The notes beneath the pieces are model-generated. The model worked only from the letters and a program-made list of their open reading frames with translations, made no database searches and was not told the origin of the DNA. 64,000 nucleotides of DNA from Paenibacillus sp. DMB5 (GTDB lineage Bacteria; Bacillota; Bacilli; Paenibacillales; Paenibacillaceae), in NCBI RefSeq assembly GCF_001517085.1, contig NZ_LRAC01000002.1, positions 1 to 64,000 on the forward strand. Reading direction: 5' to 3'. Positions 50,001-57,632 of this stretch are shown piece after piece. The first letter of the stretch is position 1. Each line of letters opens with the position of its first letter. Position numbers and translations under genes: made by a program.

Positions 50001-50811
50001 CACCGTTACCTTTAACATTCTGGTAAATGCCCTGCCTGCCAGCACTGTTCTGAACAACCAGGCTTCGGTAAGCTTCACCTCCGGTGCTTTCTCCGGTGCT
50101 TCCTATTCTAATAACCTGATCACACCGGTGTTCCAGCCGTTCATCAATGTCGTTAAGAGTGCAGATACAGCTAACGCAACTGTCGGCGATACAGTCACTT
50201 ACTTCCTGAATGTGAGCAACACAGGCAACCTGCCGGCTGATGTTACCGTAACCGACGCCATTCCGCCGGGAGCTGCACTTGTGCCGAACAGTGTCCTGAT
50301 CAACGGCGTACCGCAGCCGGGAATTGACCCTACCTCGGGAATTCCGCTGGGTACAGTTGCACCCGGAGCTACCGTTACTGTAACTGTAACTCTACAGGTA
50401 ACAGTTGCCTCCCTGCCGTCACCGCAGCAGCTCGTCAACCAGGCAGCCGCCAGCTTCACCTTTACTCCGCCGGACGGACGTCTGCTCTCCGGTTCCTCAC
50501 TCTCCAACGTGCTCGTCATTCCGGTCTCTTCTCCGGATGTTACAGCAGTTAAGAGTACTCCGGCAATTGATGCGGTAGTCGGTGATCTTATCACCTACAC
50601 CATTGTGGTAACCAACAACGGCATTGTCGCCGTAAATAATGTCGTGCTGGTTGACCCGATTCCGGCCGGCAGCCAGTTTGTAATAGGCAGCGTGGCCGTC
50701 GACGGTGTTCAACGTCCAAATGCCAACCCTGCAGCCGGTATTGTAATCGGTACGATTGCCGCAGGCGCTTCAGTGACCGTTACCTTCCAGGTACAGGTAA
50801 TTGAGGTATGA
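44083..50811 (+). CDS. Giant DUF11-repeat protein, N-terminal part (frame break at its end)
   Basis: Fibrous multi-domain protein. Residues 1 to about 350 form a unique head (STINATGAITFTGNTLGL, LYAELIWGGSYINGSV, GWDITNVDVSARL). Then come DUF11 (B_ant_repeat) domains with cores such as VKSANITNATVGDQITYT, TLTDNIPAG and SNTLNIPV: 14 complete and a 15th cut by the stop. They alternate between a 130-residue type with YTFTLPDGR and a 126-residue type with SFTSGAFSG. There is no signal peptide. The start is uncertain: AAGGAGGTG (44087-44095) lies after the ATG at 44083 and six bases before an ATT at 44101, which gives a start (PLVVRST) I favour. The stop falls in mid-domain, and the 561-codon frame that follows completes that domain. 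Confidence 0.85.
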   Translation: MKEVKKIPLVVRSTINATGAITFTGNTLGLSRSDTSGVPGTQDSIGAFSTVNTASTFGTYPAGTTSLYQNNSSSAILTIPAGSTVLYAELIWGGSYINGSVNLSAAINNPVSLTTPAGNTVSVSPDSATSNTVELGGGASAYVRSNNVTSVIQAGGAGTYTVAGVVGTIVISGDSTANHAGWTLGVIYQNPALPFRNMSLRAGAVLVQSTSAPVVTNITGFATPVTGALGGRILFSAQEGDANRSGDQALFGPTSATQVALSGPNNFANNFFASQINNDAGALNTSGTFGNRNQTNGSPGSNIVGGRQGWDITNVDVSARLVNNQSSALLTLTTSGDAYVVNGNALQIDINAPKISLTKSANVTGTIVGDTVTYTVTVSNTGTASAASVVLSDTLPAGLTFVAGSVVVAGVPRPTYDVTAGIPLGSLALGTSVTVTYQARVTSLPSPQFVPNTANAAFTFQSVAGGPVVSGVIPSNTSTLPVYSPVLGLVKSANITNATVGDQITYTIQVSNTGNIGASTTLTDNIPAGSTYVPGSFTVNGTPVAGNPATGIPIGTIAAGGSSTVQFRIVVGSLPSPPQLVDQATAAYTFLVPDGRTVPGSAASNTLNIPVTLPNVSVVKSASLPDVAVGDTLLYTSVISNNGIAAVTSVVLSDPIPAGSTFVPGSVVVAGSGRPTADPASGISIGAIPPGNSVTVTFQVTVTSVPAGSQLSNRSSASYSSGAFTAITQSNIVTTPVFQPVIGIVKSASPSSATVGGNVLYTLQVQNSGNIAAAVTLSDNIPAGSAFVPGSVIVNNVVRPSDSPLTGIPLGSLAPGAVVTVTFLTSVQSLPSPAVLTDQGSSSYTYQLPSGRSLAGTRLSNTVSIPVSAPNINLLKSASLNAIAVGEYITYTVSVSNPSGVAVNNVVLSDPIPAGGAFVAGSTTINGAAAPSANPGAGINLGTIAAGATVVVTFQVNATSVPPSGQLGNRASASFTAGSFSGTALSNTVNTPVFIPVISLIKSANAVQASVGSTLSFSILASNTGNIAATLNLTDSLPPQVTFEPNSVIVGGTPLPGYNLVSGVPVGPLAPGDSVTVSFLVTVTALPPNQQLLNTAAASYTFTLPDGRQLGGNTASNTLAVPVSAPNINVVKSVNAIDAVTGDILTFTSVLTNTSIAAVNNIILSDPLPENAAFIPGTVIVGGVSQPLSVPSTGIPIGSLAPGASVAVTFEVRITMPIPSQINNQSTVSFTSGVFSGSSSSNVTTTPVIQPQISLVKSANDLNATVGDTIIYTIDVSNTGNLAANVTLTDNIPAGTTFDPNSVIVGGFPQPGSAPDTGIAVGTVAPGTSVTVSFTVFIVSLPTPQQLVNQASSTFTFTPPDGRLLTGTAASNTVTIAVSAPNLAVVKSTTFTAAALGDTIPYTVTITNNGIDPVNSVQLNDPTPDGTVFVVGSVAVNGVPFPNANPATGVSIGTLAAGASSTVTYNVLVTSVPADASIDNQATVTYSSGVFSGSTFSNPVAVPVFQPNIAIVKGASTTNATVGDTVTYSLTVSNTGNYPAVLTVTDNIPAGTTFVPNSVLVNGLPLPQADPSTGIAAGTVPAAGSVQVQFSVVITSLPSPQLLVNQGTASYTFTLPDGRTLSGSALSNTFTIPVSNPNLGVVKSTTTTATTVGDSITYIVVLTNNGIAAVNNVVFTDALPAGTTFAAGSVLVDGVPRPGASPATGVTIGSIAPGASVTVAFTVNVTSLPAGGVLNNQSSVSFTSGAIANVAFSNIVTTPVYQPIVAAVKSSNVTNATVGDTITYTVTVNNSGNYPATGTLTDTIPAGTVLVANSVLINGLPVPGSDPATGVPLGTIAAGAALTVTFSVLIDTLPPSQQLSNQAVISLAYTLPDGRTFNQTASSNINLISVSSPNVAVVKSTSVIDAVIGDTVPYTVAVTNNGIAPINNVVLSDPIPAGASFVTGSVVVDGTPVPGANPANGVAIGTIAPGATATVTFNILVNALPASTVLNNQASVSFTSGAFSGASYSNNLITPVFQPFINVVKSADTANATVGDTVTYFLNVSNTGNLPADVTVTDAIPPGAALVPNSVLINGVPQPGIDPTSGIPLGTVAPGATVTVTVTLQVTVASLPSPQQLVNQAAASFTFTPPDGRLLSGSSLSNVLVIPVSSPDVTAVKSTPAIDAVVGDLITYTIVVTNNGIVAVNNVVLVDPIPAGSQFVIGSVAVDGVQRPNANPAAGIVIGTIAAGASVTVTFQVQVIEV

Positions 50812-52493
50812 CACCAGGCCCGAATCTGCAGCCCGTCGTGACGAATCAATCCATGGTGCTGTTCAGCTCAGCAGCAGGGAATGACGGGATCACCTTCTCC
50901 AATACCGTCAATACACAGGTTGTTGGTCCTGTTCTCTCACTGGTCAAAAGTGCAGACAAAACCAGTGTTTCCCTTGGGGAAACACTGGTTTATACTATCA
51001 CGGCGAGGAACAGCGGCAATCTCCCTGCCCTGGTTACCGTTCTGGACGCCCTGCCCGCTGGAGTATCATTTATTGCCAACAGTGTCATAAGAGACGGCGT
51101 CCCGCTGCCCGGCGTATCTCCAGAGGGCGGAATTCCGCTTGATAAGGTTGCACCGCAAAGCCAGGTTACGGTCGCTTTTCAGGTTATCGTGGTTTCGCTT
51201 CCGCCTTCCCTTAAGCTGCAGAATGCCGCAACCGGCAGATATTCCTTCTCCACCCCGGGCGGCAGAATGGTGCAGGGGGAGATCCGCTCCAATATTGTTG
51301 CGGTACCGCTGCTATCCTACCAGCTCTCCGTCCTGCTTACTGCAAGCACCACGACCACCTTCGTGGGGGATGTGTTTACGTATACCCTGCTGCTGAGAAA
51401 CGAGGGGACACTGTCACTTGGTGGTATTACCGCAGTCATTCCAGTCCCGGAGGGAGCGGTGTTTATTCCCGGAAGCGTAGTTGCAGGTGGAGTATACTCT
51501 CCCGAGGCGGACCCGGCTGCCGGAATACCGCTGGGTACACTCGGCGTTGGAGCCGCGGCGGAGATTTCCTTCCGGGTACGGGTCAGTGCAGTGCCGCCCG
51601 GCTCTGTCCTTGTTACCCCCGCAACGCTCTCTTATATCGTGAATGATGTTGAGGAACAAGCGGTGAGCAACACAGTAACGGTTACAATTGTGCAGGCAGG
51701 AATCCATGTGAGCCTGAAGGTAGACCGGCATAGCGCAACTCCGGGCGACAATCTCCGCTATGAATTTACGGTCCGGAACAGCGGCAATCTTGCAGTGGAA
51801 GCCGTGCTAACCGATACCATACCCGCTGGCACCCTGTTTATCTGGGACAGTATACAGGTAAACGGAGTTCCCCGTCCGGGAGTGCGGCCTGGGGATGGCG
51901 TTCTGCTCGGTACGGTAAGACCGGGAGCAGCCGTTCATGTAGCATTTCTCGCAGCTGTACCTGCTGCCACCGATATCCGGGAGCTGCCGGCCATCCGGAA
52001 CCAGGGAAATGCCACGTATACCTACACGCTTCCGGACGGGAGGAGCGTCAGACAGAATTCCCGGTCCAATGCAGTCACTACATTGCTTTATGCGCCGATC
52101 ATTTCGATTCAAATGAGCGGTGAGCCGCCGGTTGTCGAGCACGGAAGCATTGCCGAATTCAGCATTCATGTAACCAACAGCGGCAATTATCCTGCTGAAG
52201 TAACAGTGATCCGGATTGTGCCGCAGGGCACGGTCATTGATCCGGATATTGTCACCGTCAGCTCGGTCACGGTACCGGGCAATTCCTATAGCGGCACTGT
52301 GCAGCTGGGAGTCCTTGAGCCGGGGCAGACGGTTCATCTGACCTATAGGGTCAAAATCAATATCGATTATATGGGCAATACGCTTCAGGGCAATTCGACC
52401 GCGCTGTATGTGTATACCATTGAGGACCGCCGCTATTCAGGCGAAGCCATATCCAACAGCTACCGTCTTATCATTGAGGAGATCAGCGAATAA
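50808..52493 (+). CDS. Giant DUF11-repeat protein, C-terminal part (same gene after frame break)
   Basis: 561 codons in the next frame, overlapping the stop of the previous part as ATGA. It opens with the exact second half of domain 15 ([19 protein letters not shown] ... SNTVNT) and goes on with domains 16-19, which are more diverged and end at ISE. There is no LPXTG motif, hydrophobic tail or S-layer anchor. It has only a poor ribosome site (GAGG) and no signal peptide. The simplest reading is one gene of about 2,800 codons with one base missing near 50805-50812 (restoring IEV then TPGPNLQ). Translational coupling of two polypeptides is the alternative. Confidence 0.8.
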   Translation: MTPGPNLQPVVTNQSMVLFSSAAGNDGITFSNTVNTQVVGPVLSLVKSADKTSVSLGETLVYTITARNSGNLPALVTVLDALPAGVSFIANSVIRDGVPLPGVSPEGGIPLDKVAPQSQVTVAFQVIVVSLPPSLKLQNAATGRYSFSTPGGRMVQGEIRSNIVAVPLLSYQLSVLLTASTTTTFVGDVFTYTLLLRNEGTLSLGGITAVIPVPEGAVFIPGSVVAGGVYSPEADPAAGIPLGTLGVGAAAEISFRVRVSAVPPGSVLVTPATLSYIVNDVEEQAVSNTVTVTIVQAGIHVSLKVDRHSATPGDNLRYEFTVRNSGNLAVEAVLTDTIPAGTLFIWDSIQVNGVPRPGVRPGDGVLLGTVRPGAAVHVAFLAAVPAATDIRELPAIRNQGNATYTYTLPDGRSVRQNSRSNAVTTLLYAPIISIQMSGEPPVVEHGSIAEFSIHVTNSGNYPAEVTVIRIVPQGTVIDPDIVTVSSVTVPGNSYSGTVQLGVLEPGQTVHLTYRVKINIDYMGNTLQGNSTALYVYTIEDRRYSGEAISNSYRLIIEEISE

Positions 52494-52593
52494 AGACAGT
52501 TCACATATCCCCCATCCCCATGAATATACTTTAGTTACAACCCTTTCAGCGGAACTAAGGCTTGTGAAGGGACTGATTTATATTTCATGGGAG

Positions 52594-53763
52594 GTGGTCA
52601 TCCTGCCGCAATCACCGGAGCCGTATGCATTTGTTGTCTCAAAAGAAGACTGGTCCCTTCACCGTAAGGGCCACCAGGATCAGGAGCGTCACCAGCAGAA
52701 GGTAAGGGAAGCCATCAAGGATAATCTGCCCGACCTCGTTACCGAAGAGAACATTATCATGTCTGACGGCAAGCAGATTGTAAAGGTGCCGATCCGCAGT
52801 CTGGATGAATACCGGATTATCTATAACTTCCGCAAGCAGAAGCATGTCGGCCAGGGGGACGGAGACAGCCAGGTGGGCGATGTCCTCGGCCGTGATTCCC
52901 AGTCCTCCCAGCCGGGCAAGGGTGACAAGGCCGGGGATCAGCCGGGCCAGGACACCATTGAAGCGGAGGTCAATCTGGAGGATCTGGAGGACATTCTGTT
53001 TCAGGATCTCGAGCTTCCGCATCTTGCCCCCAAGGATAAGGAAGAAATTGAGGTCAAGTCGATTGTGTTCAACGATATCCGCAAGAAGGGCATGATGTCG
53101 AACATCGACAAGAAGCGCACCCTGCTGGAGAATCTGCGGCGCAATGCCAGCAGCGGCCGGCCGGGCATCCACAGCATCAGCCCCGATGACCTGCGCTATA
53201 AAACGTGGGATGATGTCACGGTCCCTCACTCCAATGCCGTTATTATTGCAATGATGGACACTTCGGGCTCGATGGGTACCTTCGAGAAGTACTGCGCCCG
53301 CAGCTTTTTCTTCTGGATGACCCGCTTCCTGCGCCGCCAGTACGAGAAGGTCGATATTGTCTTCCTGGCCCATCATACCGAAGCCAAGGAAGTCAGCGAG
53401 CATGATTTCTTCACCCGGGGCGAAAGCGGCGGCACAATCTGTTCGTCGGCTTACCAGAAGGCGATTGAGATTATCGACAGCCGTTACCCGCCGGCCAAAT
53501 ATAACATCTACCCTTTCCACTTCTCTGACGGGGATAACCTGACCTCGGATAATGAGCGCTGCGTCAAGCTGATCGGCGAGCTGCTGAAGCGCAGTAACAT
53601 GTTCGGCTACGGCGAAGTGAACCAGTACAACCGCAGCAGTACACTGATGTCCGCCTACCGCCATCTGAAGCAGGAACAGTTCATGCATTATGTGATCAAG
53701 GATAAGAAAGAAGTATACCAGGCTCTCAAGACCTTTTTTGGCAAAAGAAGCCCGGTAAAGTAA
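52594..53763 (+). CDS. yhbH: YhbH-like protein, DUF444 family (sporulation-associated)
   Basis: 389 residues, close to B. subtilis YhbH (392). An N-terminal [22 protein letters not shown], a Gly/Gln/Asp-rich linker ([15 protein letters not shown]), [18 protein letters not shown], then a von Willebrand A-like domain with [14 protein letters not shown] near residue 225, HHTEAKEV and GYGEVNQYN. In Bacillus it is expressed during sporulation and is usually linked to PrkA and SpoVR. GGGAGGTGG overlaps the GTG at 52594, so a CTG at 52603 (PQSPEPYAF), eight bases downstream, may be the real start. No AUG is available. Family secure, start not. Confidence 0.9.
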   Translation: MVILPQSPEPYAFVVSKEDWSLHRKGHQDQERHQQKVREAIKDNLPDLVTEENIIMSDGKQIVKVPIRSLDEYRIIYNFRKQKHVGQGDGDSQVGDVLGRDSQSSQPGKGDKAGDQPGQDTIEAEVNLEDLEDILFQDLELPHLAPKDKEEIEVKSIVFNDIRKKGMMSNIDKKRTLLENLRRNASSGRPGIHSISPDDLRYKTWDDVTVPHSNAVIIAMMDTSGSMGTFEKYCARSFFFWMTRFLRRQYEKVDIVFLAHHTEAKEVSEHDFFTRGESGGTICSSAYQKAIEIIDSRYPPAKYNIYPFHFSDGDNLTSDNERCVKLIGELLKRSNMFGYGEVNQYNRSSTLMSAYRHLKQEQFMHYVIKDKKEVYQALKTFFGKRSPVK

Positions 53764-53784
53764 GCTTAGGCATATCTAAAACCT

Positions 53785-53817
53785 GAAACCTCCTCCCTCC
53801 GGGGATGAGGTTTTTTT
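53785..53817 (+). terminator. Rho-independent terminator of yhbH
   Basis: AAACCTC and GAGGTTT arms around TCCCTCCGGGGAT, followed by TTTT. Confidence 0.7.
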
Positions 53818-53833
53818 GCTGCGCTATTGCCTG

Positions 53834-53862
53834 TTGACATCTATATCGGCAGACGATATAGT
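53834..53862 (+). promoter_or_regulatory. Sigma-A promoter of the padR operon
   Basis: Perfect TTGACA (53834-53839), 17-base spacer, TATAGT (53857-53862). Confidence 0.8.
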
Positions 53863-53884
53863 AACTATATCGGTTGACGATATA
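53842..53884. promoter_or_regulatory. Tandem palindromic operators, probably for PadR
   Basis: TATATCG-5-CGATATA occurs twice, at 53842-53860 (spacers GCAGA) and 53866-53884 (GTTGA), 24 bases centre to centre. The first overlaps the promoter spacer and -10, the second the start of the transcript. Such placement means autorepression. Confidence 0.75.
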
Positions 53885-53920
53885 ACGTTTGACGGTATAT
53901 CAGGAAAGAGGTGATCCGGA

Positions 53921-54250
53921 GTGCCGGACAATAAAGATTACGGAGCTTTAACGGAGGGCGTATATTATATTCTTTTATCTTTGCTCACCCCGATGCACGG
54001 CTATGGCATTATGCAGAACGTGAAGCTGCTGAGCAATGAGCGGGTTGAGCTGGGCGCAGGCACATTATACGGGGCGCTGAGCACACTGGTGGAGCGTGGC
54101 TGGATCGAGCTGCTGCAGGGGGAGCAGGATTCCCGCAAGAAGGAATACAGAATTACGGAGGACGGCCGGATTGCAGTCCGGACTGAAATGGCCAGACTTG
54201 ACGAGCTGCTGGCGAACGGCAGAAAGCTTATAGGAGGGGACCCGGAATGA
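53921..54250 (+). CDS. PadR family transcriptional regulator
   Basis: Winged-helix repressor of 109 residues. Conserved PadR features: LTEGVYYILLSLLTPMHGYGIMQNV, LGAGTLYGALSTLVERGWIEL and KKEYRITEDGRIAV. It lacks the long C-terminal dimerisation helices of larger PadR proteins, so it is the short PadR-s2 type. GTG start eight bases after GAGGTG. It overlaps the next gene by ATGA and presumably controls it in response to an unknown signal. Two palindromes precede it. Confidence 0.92.
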   Translation: MPDNKDYGALTEGVYYILLSLLTPMHGYGIMQNVKLLSNERVELGAGTLYGALSTLVERGWIELLQGEQDSRKKEYRITEDGRIAVRTEMARLDELLANGRKLIGGDPE

Positions 54251-54828
54251 GTCTCGTAAAACGCAGATTTTTCAGTGATTTTGAGAAGGAAGAGGAATGG
54301 CTCAATGAGATGGCTGCCAAAGGGCTGGCGCTTAGCGAATACTCCTGGGCAAGGTACACCTTCGAGGAGAGCGGCAAGGGAGAGTATATTTACCGCATCG
54401 AAATGCTGAAGGAAGATCCGAAGGGGCCGGAGGCTGCCGAATACCTGCAGTTTATGAAAGAGACAGGGGCAGAGCTTGTACCTACCGGAAAATGGCTATG
54501 GGGCACTCTAAACTACAGCAACCTGCGCTGGGTTATCTTCAGGAGAAAAGCATCCGAAGGTGCCTTCACCATCTATTCCGATATTGACTCCAAAATCAAA
54601 CATTATAAACGGATTCACAGCCTGTGGATGTCTCTGGCCGTGATGGAGCTGATTATCGGCTTTTTCAATATCGCTTTGATGTTGGTAAACAACCCTACTG
54701 CCCTTAACAGAATCAACTTTGTCATGGGCCTGCTGCTCATCGTTCTGGCCCTATTCTTTATTTCGATGGGCAGGTCTATCCGCAAAAAGATTACCAGACT
54801 GCAAAATGACCAGCTAATCCGGGAGTAG
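54247..54828 (+). CDS. DUF2812 membrane protein
   Basis: 193 residues. A soluble N-terminal DUF2812 domain (KRRFFSDFEKEEEWLNEMA, ARYTFEESGKGEYIYRIEML, TGAELVPTGKW) is followed by two membrane helices (LWMSLAVMELIIGFFNIAL and FVMGLLLIVLALFFISMG). Proteins of this kind are often encoded directly after a PadR regulator, as here. Function unknown; co-translation with PadR suggests a membrane-stress or export role, without proof. Confidence 0.85.
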   Translation: MSLVKRRFFSDFEKEEEWLNEMAAKGLALSEYSWARYTFEESGKGEYIYRIEMLKEDPKGPEAAEYLQFMKETGAELVPTGKWLWGTLNYSNLRWVIFRRKASEGAFTIYSDIDSKIKHYKRIHSLWMSLAVMELIIGFFNIALMLVNNPTALNRINFVMGLLLIVLALFFISMGRSIRKKITRLQNDQLIRE

Positions 54829-54850
54829 GACTTCTTTTCTTACAATGTAA

Positions 54851-54891
54851 AATAAGGCCGAAAGCAGACTTTTCCTGCTCCCGGCCTTCTA
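54851..54891 (-). terminator. Terminator between convergent genes
   Basis: GGCCG-AGCAG paired with CTGCT-CGGCC (about 54856-54886); the minus strand continues TTATTTTA, so it mainly serves the GH4 gene. Confidence 0.75.
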
Positions 54892-54897
54892 TTCGAA

Positions 54898-56403
54898 TTA
54901 GTGCACCTTCTCGCGGTCCTTGCCCTTGTCGGATTCACCGGCATTTTTATTGGCGGCATCGCGGTCCTGCTGCATTTCCTCTACTGTCTTCACTTTCAGG
55001 CGTGCTGCTCCTTCGTTGTCTGTACGGGTAGGAATCAGGTTGCCTGAAGCCAGGCGTTCCTTCGCTGCGGCAATCGCCGTCTTGTACTGCGGCAGCCACT
55101 GCTCCCCGGCAACGAGCATCTCATCGACCATCTGCCAGATCTCCTTCGGATTGCAGACTGCCCCGACCAGCGGATCCATCATGAACGCCTGGCGCAGCAG
55201 CTGATCGTCACCGTGCACCGCTGCCTCAACCGCCAGACGCTGTACCGATATGCTGACATTGCAGACCGCAGCCGGACCAAGCGGCAGCTCCCCGACCAGC
55301 GGCATGGAGATGCCGTTATGATCCACATATCCCGGAGCTTCGATAATAGCATCTGCAGGCAGGTTAGCAATTACGCCATTGTTCACTACATTGAAGTGGC
55401 CCCGGTAGACCCGGCCTGTCTCAAGCCCTTCAATAATATACGAGCCGTGCTCCTCCCCGCGGTTCTCCGCCTTATACTCCAGTGCCGGGTCCTTCATCCA
55501 GTTCGGAAAATCCGTCTCAAACCAGTTACGCCCTTCCGTGCACACCCGAAGATAACCTCCTGTTTCGCCGTTAATCCAGCTGCCGAGATCAATCCAGTCC
55601 ATGATTTCGCCGCTGCGCTTGCGGTACCATGGCACATATTCGCTCAAGTGGCCGTTGGATTCAGTGCTGTAGTAGCCGAAACGGCGCAGCATATCAATCC
55701 GCACCTTTTCTGTCCGGCTGAACTCCGGATGACGCTCGAACGCTTCGAGCAGACCTGCCGTGAGATCCTTGCCCTTATGCTTCGCCGAGATATACCAGGT
55801 CTGGTGGTTGATGCCGGCACAGATAATGTCCACTTCTGATTTCTCCAGCCCGTAGACCTCGGCAATCTGGTGATGACCGTGCTGCACGCCGTGGCACAAG
55901 CCAATCGTCCGGACGCCGCCGTATTTGTTGCAGGCCCAGGTCAGCATGGCCATCGGGTTGGAATAATTGAGCAGCAGCACATCCGGCGAAGCCACTTCTC
56001 GGATGTCACGGCAAATCTCCAGCATTTCTGCAATCCCGCGTTGTCCATACATAATCCCTCCGGCACACAGCGTATCGCCCACACACTGGTCAACACCATA
56101 CTTCAGCGGAATATCCACATCGGTGGCAAAAGCCTCCAGTCCGCCCATCCGGATTGTACAAAATACGTACTTGGCATCCTTCAGTGCCTCTCTGCGGTCA
56201 GTGGTGGGCTTGATCCGAATCGACAGGCCGTTCTCTGTGATATCCCGCTGGCACAGCTCGGTCACCATCTGCAGATTGTGATCGTTAATATCCATAAATG
56301 ATATTTCGATATTGCGGAATTCCGCTACAGTAAGCAGGTCGCGCAGCAGTCCGCGGGTAAATCCGATACTGCCTGCCCCGATAAAGGTCACTTTAAAAGA
56401 CAT
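54898..56403 (-). CDS. GH4-family glycosidase, probable alpha-galactosidase
   Basis: NAD- and Mn-dependent glycosidase working by oxidation-elimination. 501 residues. N-terminal nucleotide loop FIGAGSIGFTRGLL, DINDHNL (NAD ribose), LNYSNPMAM, the metal-binding LCHGVQHGH with Cys, GINHQTW with His, and GETGGYL. It lacks phosphate-binding features of 6-phospho-glycosidases that I can recognise, and resembles MelA-type alpha-galactosidases. The last 30 residues are a Lys/Asp/Glu-rich tail. ATG at 56403 follows CGGAGG. Cytoplasmic. An AraC regulator lies upstream and a cre-like site (56460-56473) precedes it. Confidence 0.88.
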   Translation of the reverse strand: MSFKVTFIGAGSIGFTRGLLRDLLTVAEFRNIEISFMDINDHNLQMVTELCQRDITENGLSIRIKPTTDRREALKDAKYVFCTIRMGGLEAFATDVDIPLKYGVDQCVGDTLCAGGIMYGQRGIAEMLEICRDIREVASPDVLLLNYSNPMAMLTWACNKYGGVRTIGLCHGVQHGHHQIAEVYGLEKSEVDIICAGINHQTWYISAKHKGKDLTAGLLEAFERHPEFSRTEKVRIDMLRRFGYYSTESNGHLSEYVPWYRKRSGEIMDWIDLGSWINGETGGYLRVCTEGRNWFETDFPNWMKDPALEYKAENRGEEHGSYIIEGLETGRVYRGHFNVVNNGVIANLPADAIIEAPGYVDHNGISMPLVGELPLGPAAVCNVSISVQRLAVEAAVHGDDQLLRQAFMMDPLVGAVCNPKEIWQMVDEMLVAGEQWLPQYKTAIAAAKERLASGNLIPTRTDNEGAARLKVKTVEEMQQDRDAANKNAGESDKGKDREKVH

Positions 56404-56440
56404 CGTTATCATCCTCCGTTATGGGTTGTTCTACCTGTCC

Positions 56441-56446
56441 ATTGTA
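56441..56446 (-). promoter_or_regulatory. Putative -10 of the GH4 gene
   Basis: Minus-strand TACAAT, five of six consensus bases. The -35 is poor, so an activator, perhaps the adjacent AraC protein, may be needed. Confidence 0.4.
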
Positions 56447-56459
56447 GCAAGGAGACTAA

Positions 56460-56473
56460 CGGAAGCGTAACCA
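56460..56473. promoter_or_regulatory. cre-like site before the GH4 gene
   Basis: CGGAAGCGTAACCA has one mismatch to a loose cre consensus (TGNAANCGNWNNCW) and overlaps the -35 area. Confidence 0.35.
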
Positions 56474-56511
56474 ATATCATGACTATTTTGCCGGTACACT
56501 GTCAACTATTC

Positions 56512-57438
56512 TCACTTTTCATCTGTAAACGAGCTGATTTCACTCCAGGAATAACGTTCAATGGAGTTACGATATTCGACCGGAGTGACGCCGGCATACT
56601 TTTTGAACAGCAGATGAAAATACTGCCTGCTGCTGATTCCGACATAGTCGGCAATCTCCGCCACCGGGATCTCACTCTGTCCTAGCAGCATTTTGGCCTT
56701 CTCCATCCGCAGCAGGTTGAGATAATCAGTCAGTGTCTTGCCTGTCTGCGCCTTGAAAATACGGTGCAGATACCCGGGATGTACATTGACGGCCGCTGCG
56801 ACCTCCTTGACCTGAATGCTTCGGTCATAATTCTGGTGCAGGAATTCGATGGCCCGCCGTACATACAGCTGGGAGGGTTGCTGGCTGGCTATCAGCCGTT
56901 CGCAGTGCAGCCTGGAGAGCCGGAGCAGCAGCTCAGCGAACAGCAGCTGAACGAGGCTGCCTCCCTCCTTGCCATACTGGTCCAGTTCCAGCACCAGCGC
57001 TTTCAGCACATGAAAGACTTCCTCCGGATCAGACAGCACAAGGCTGATGAACGGTTTTTGCAAAAAATCAGCCAGTTCTCCTTCCTCCCTTGCCAGCCTG
57101 CTGAGTGACGGCGCAACTCCCTTGTGCTCTGCAAAGCCAAACTCGACATTCAGCATCCGGCAGGCGCTGCCCGGTTCAACGATCAGACGGTGCGGGACAT
57201 TGGCATCAAGCATAATCAGCTCACTGCGCTTCAATCTGAACCGCTCCTCATGACCTGCAGCACTGCGGACATCCACCGCACAGCTTCCGGAAATGACATA
57301 CATTATTTCAGTTGAGTTATGCTGATGAAATGGCATTGTATATTGATCCCACTGCTTATAATAGTAAGCAAAAAAATGAGGGCTATACTCCTTCTCCAGC
57401 AGAGACTGCTGAAACAGGCTCCCGCTTAGCTCATTCAT
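56512..57438 (-). CDS. AraC family transcriptional regulator
   Basis: Sugar-type AraC regulator of 308 residues. N-terminal cupin domain with FHQHNSTEIMYVISG near residue 40 and the MLDANVPHRLIV strand; C-terminal helix-turn-helix pair (VKEVAAAVNVHPGYLHRIFKAQTG, then VAEIADYVGISSRQYFHLLFKKYAG). The start at 57438 (MNELSGSL) is preceded by AAAGGAG; upstream in-frame codons lack it. It lies 108 bases upstream of the GH4 gene on the same strand and probably controls it. Confidence 0.9.
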   Translation of the reverse strand: MNELSGSLFQQSLLEKEYSPHFFAYYYKQWDQYTMPFHQHNSTEIMYVISGSCAVDVRSAAGHEERFRLKRSELIMLDANVPHRLIVEPGSACRMLNVEFGFAEHKGVAPSLSRLAREEGELADFLQKPFISLVLSDPEEVFHVLKALVLELDQYGKEGGSLVQLLFAELLLRLSRLHCERLIASQQPSQLYVRRAIEFLHQNYDRSIQVKEVAAAVNVHPGYLHRIFKAQTGKTLTDYLNLLRMEKAKMLLGQSEIPVAEIADYVGISSRQYFHLLFKKYAGVTPVEYRNSIERYSWSEISSFTDEK

Positions 57439-57524
57439 GCTGTTCACTCCTTTCCATCTTGCATCCGGTCCTTGCCGGTATACCGCTAAACTAAGCTGTA
57501 CTTTGTACAATACAATAACGTTTG

Positions 57525-57580
57525 GTCAGCAAACAAGCCTCTGTCTCCGTAACAGTAACGGCGACAAAGGCTTGTTCTAT
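57525..57580 (-). terminator. Rho-independent terminator of the chemoreceptor gene
   Basis: ACAAGCC and GGCTTGT arms with inner GTC/GAC and CCGT/ACGG pairing, then TTTG on the minus strand. Confidence 0.6.
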
Positions 57581-57632
57581 TAGCTGCAAGGTTTATCTGC
57601 AGCTGGTGGAGCGGATTTCGGCTCTGCTATAG

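Noticed and set aside
45150-52100. Regular DNA repeats considered as a CRISPR or VNTR array.
   Set aside because: Period of about 380 bp, in frame and diverged; it is protein domain duplication.
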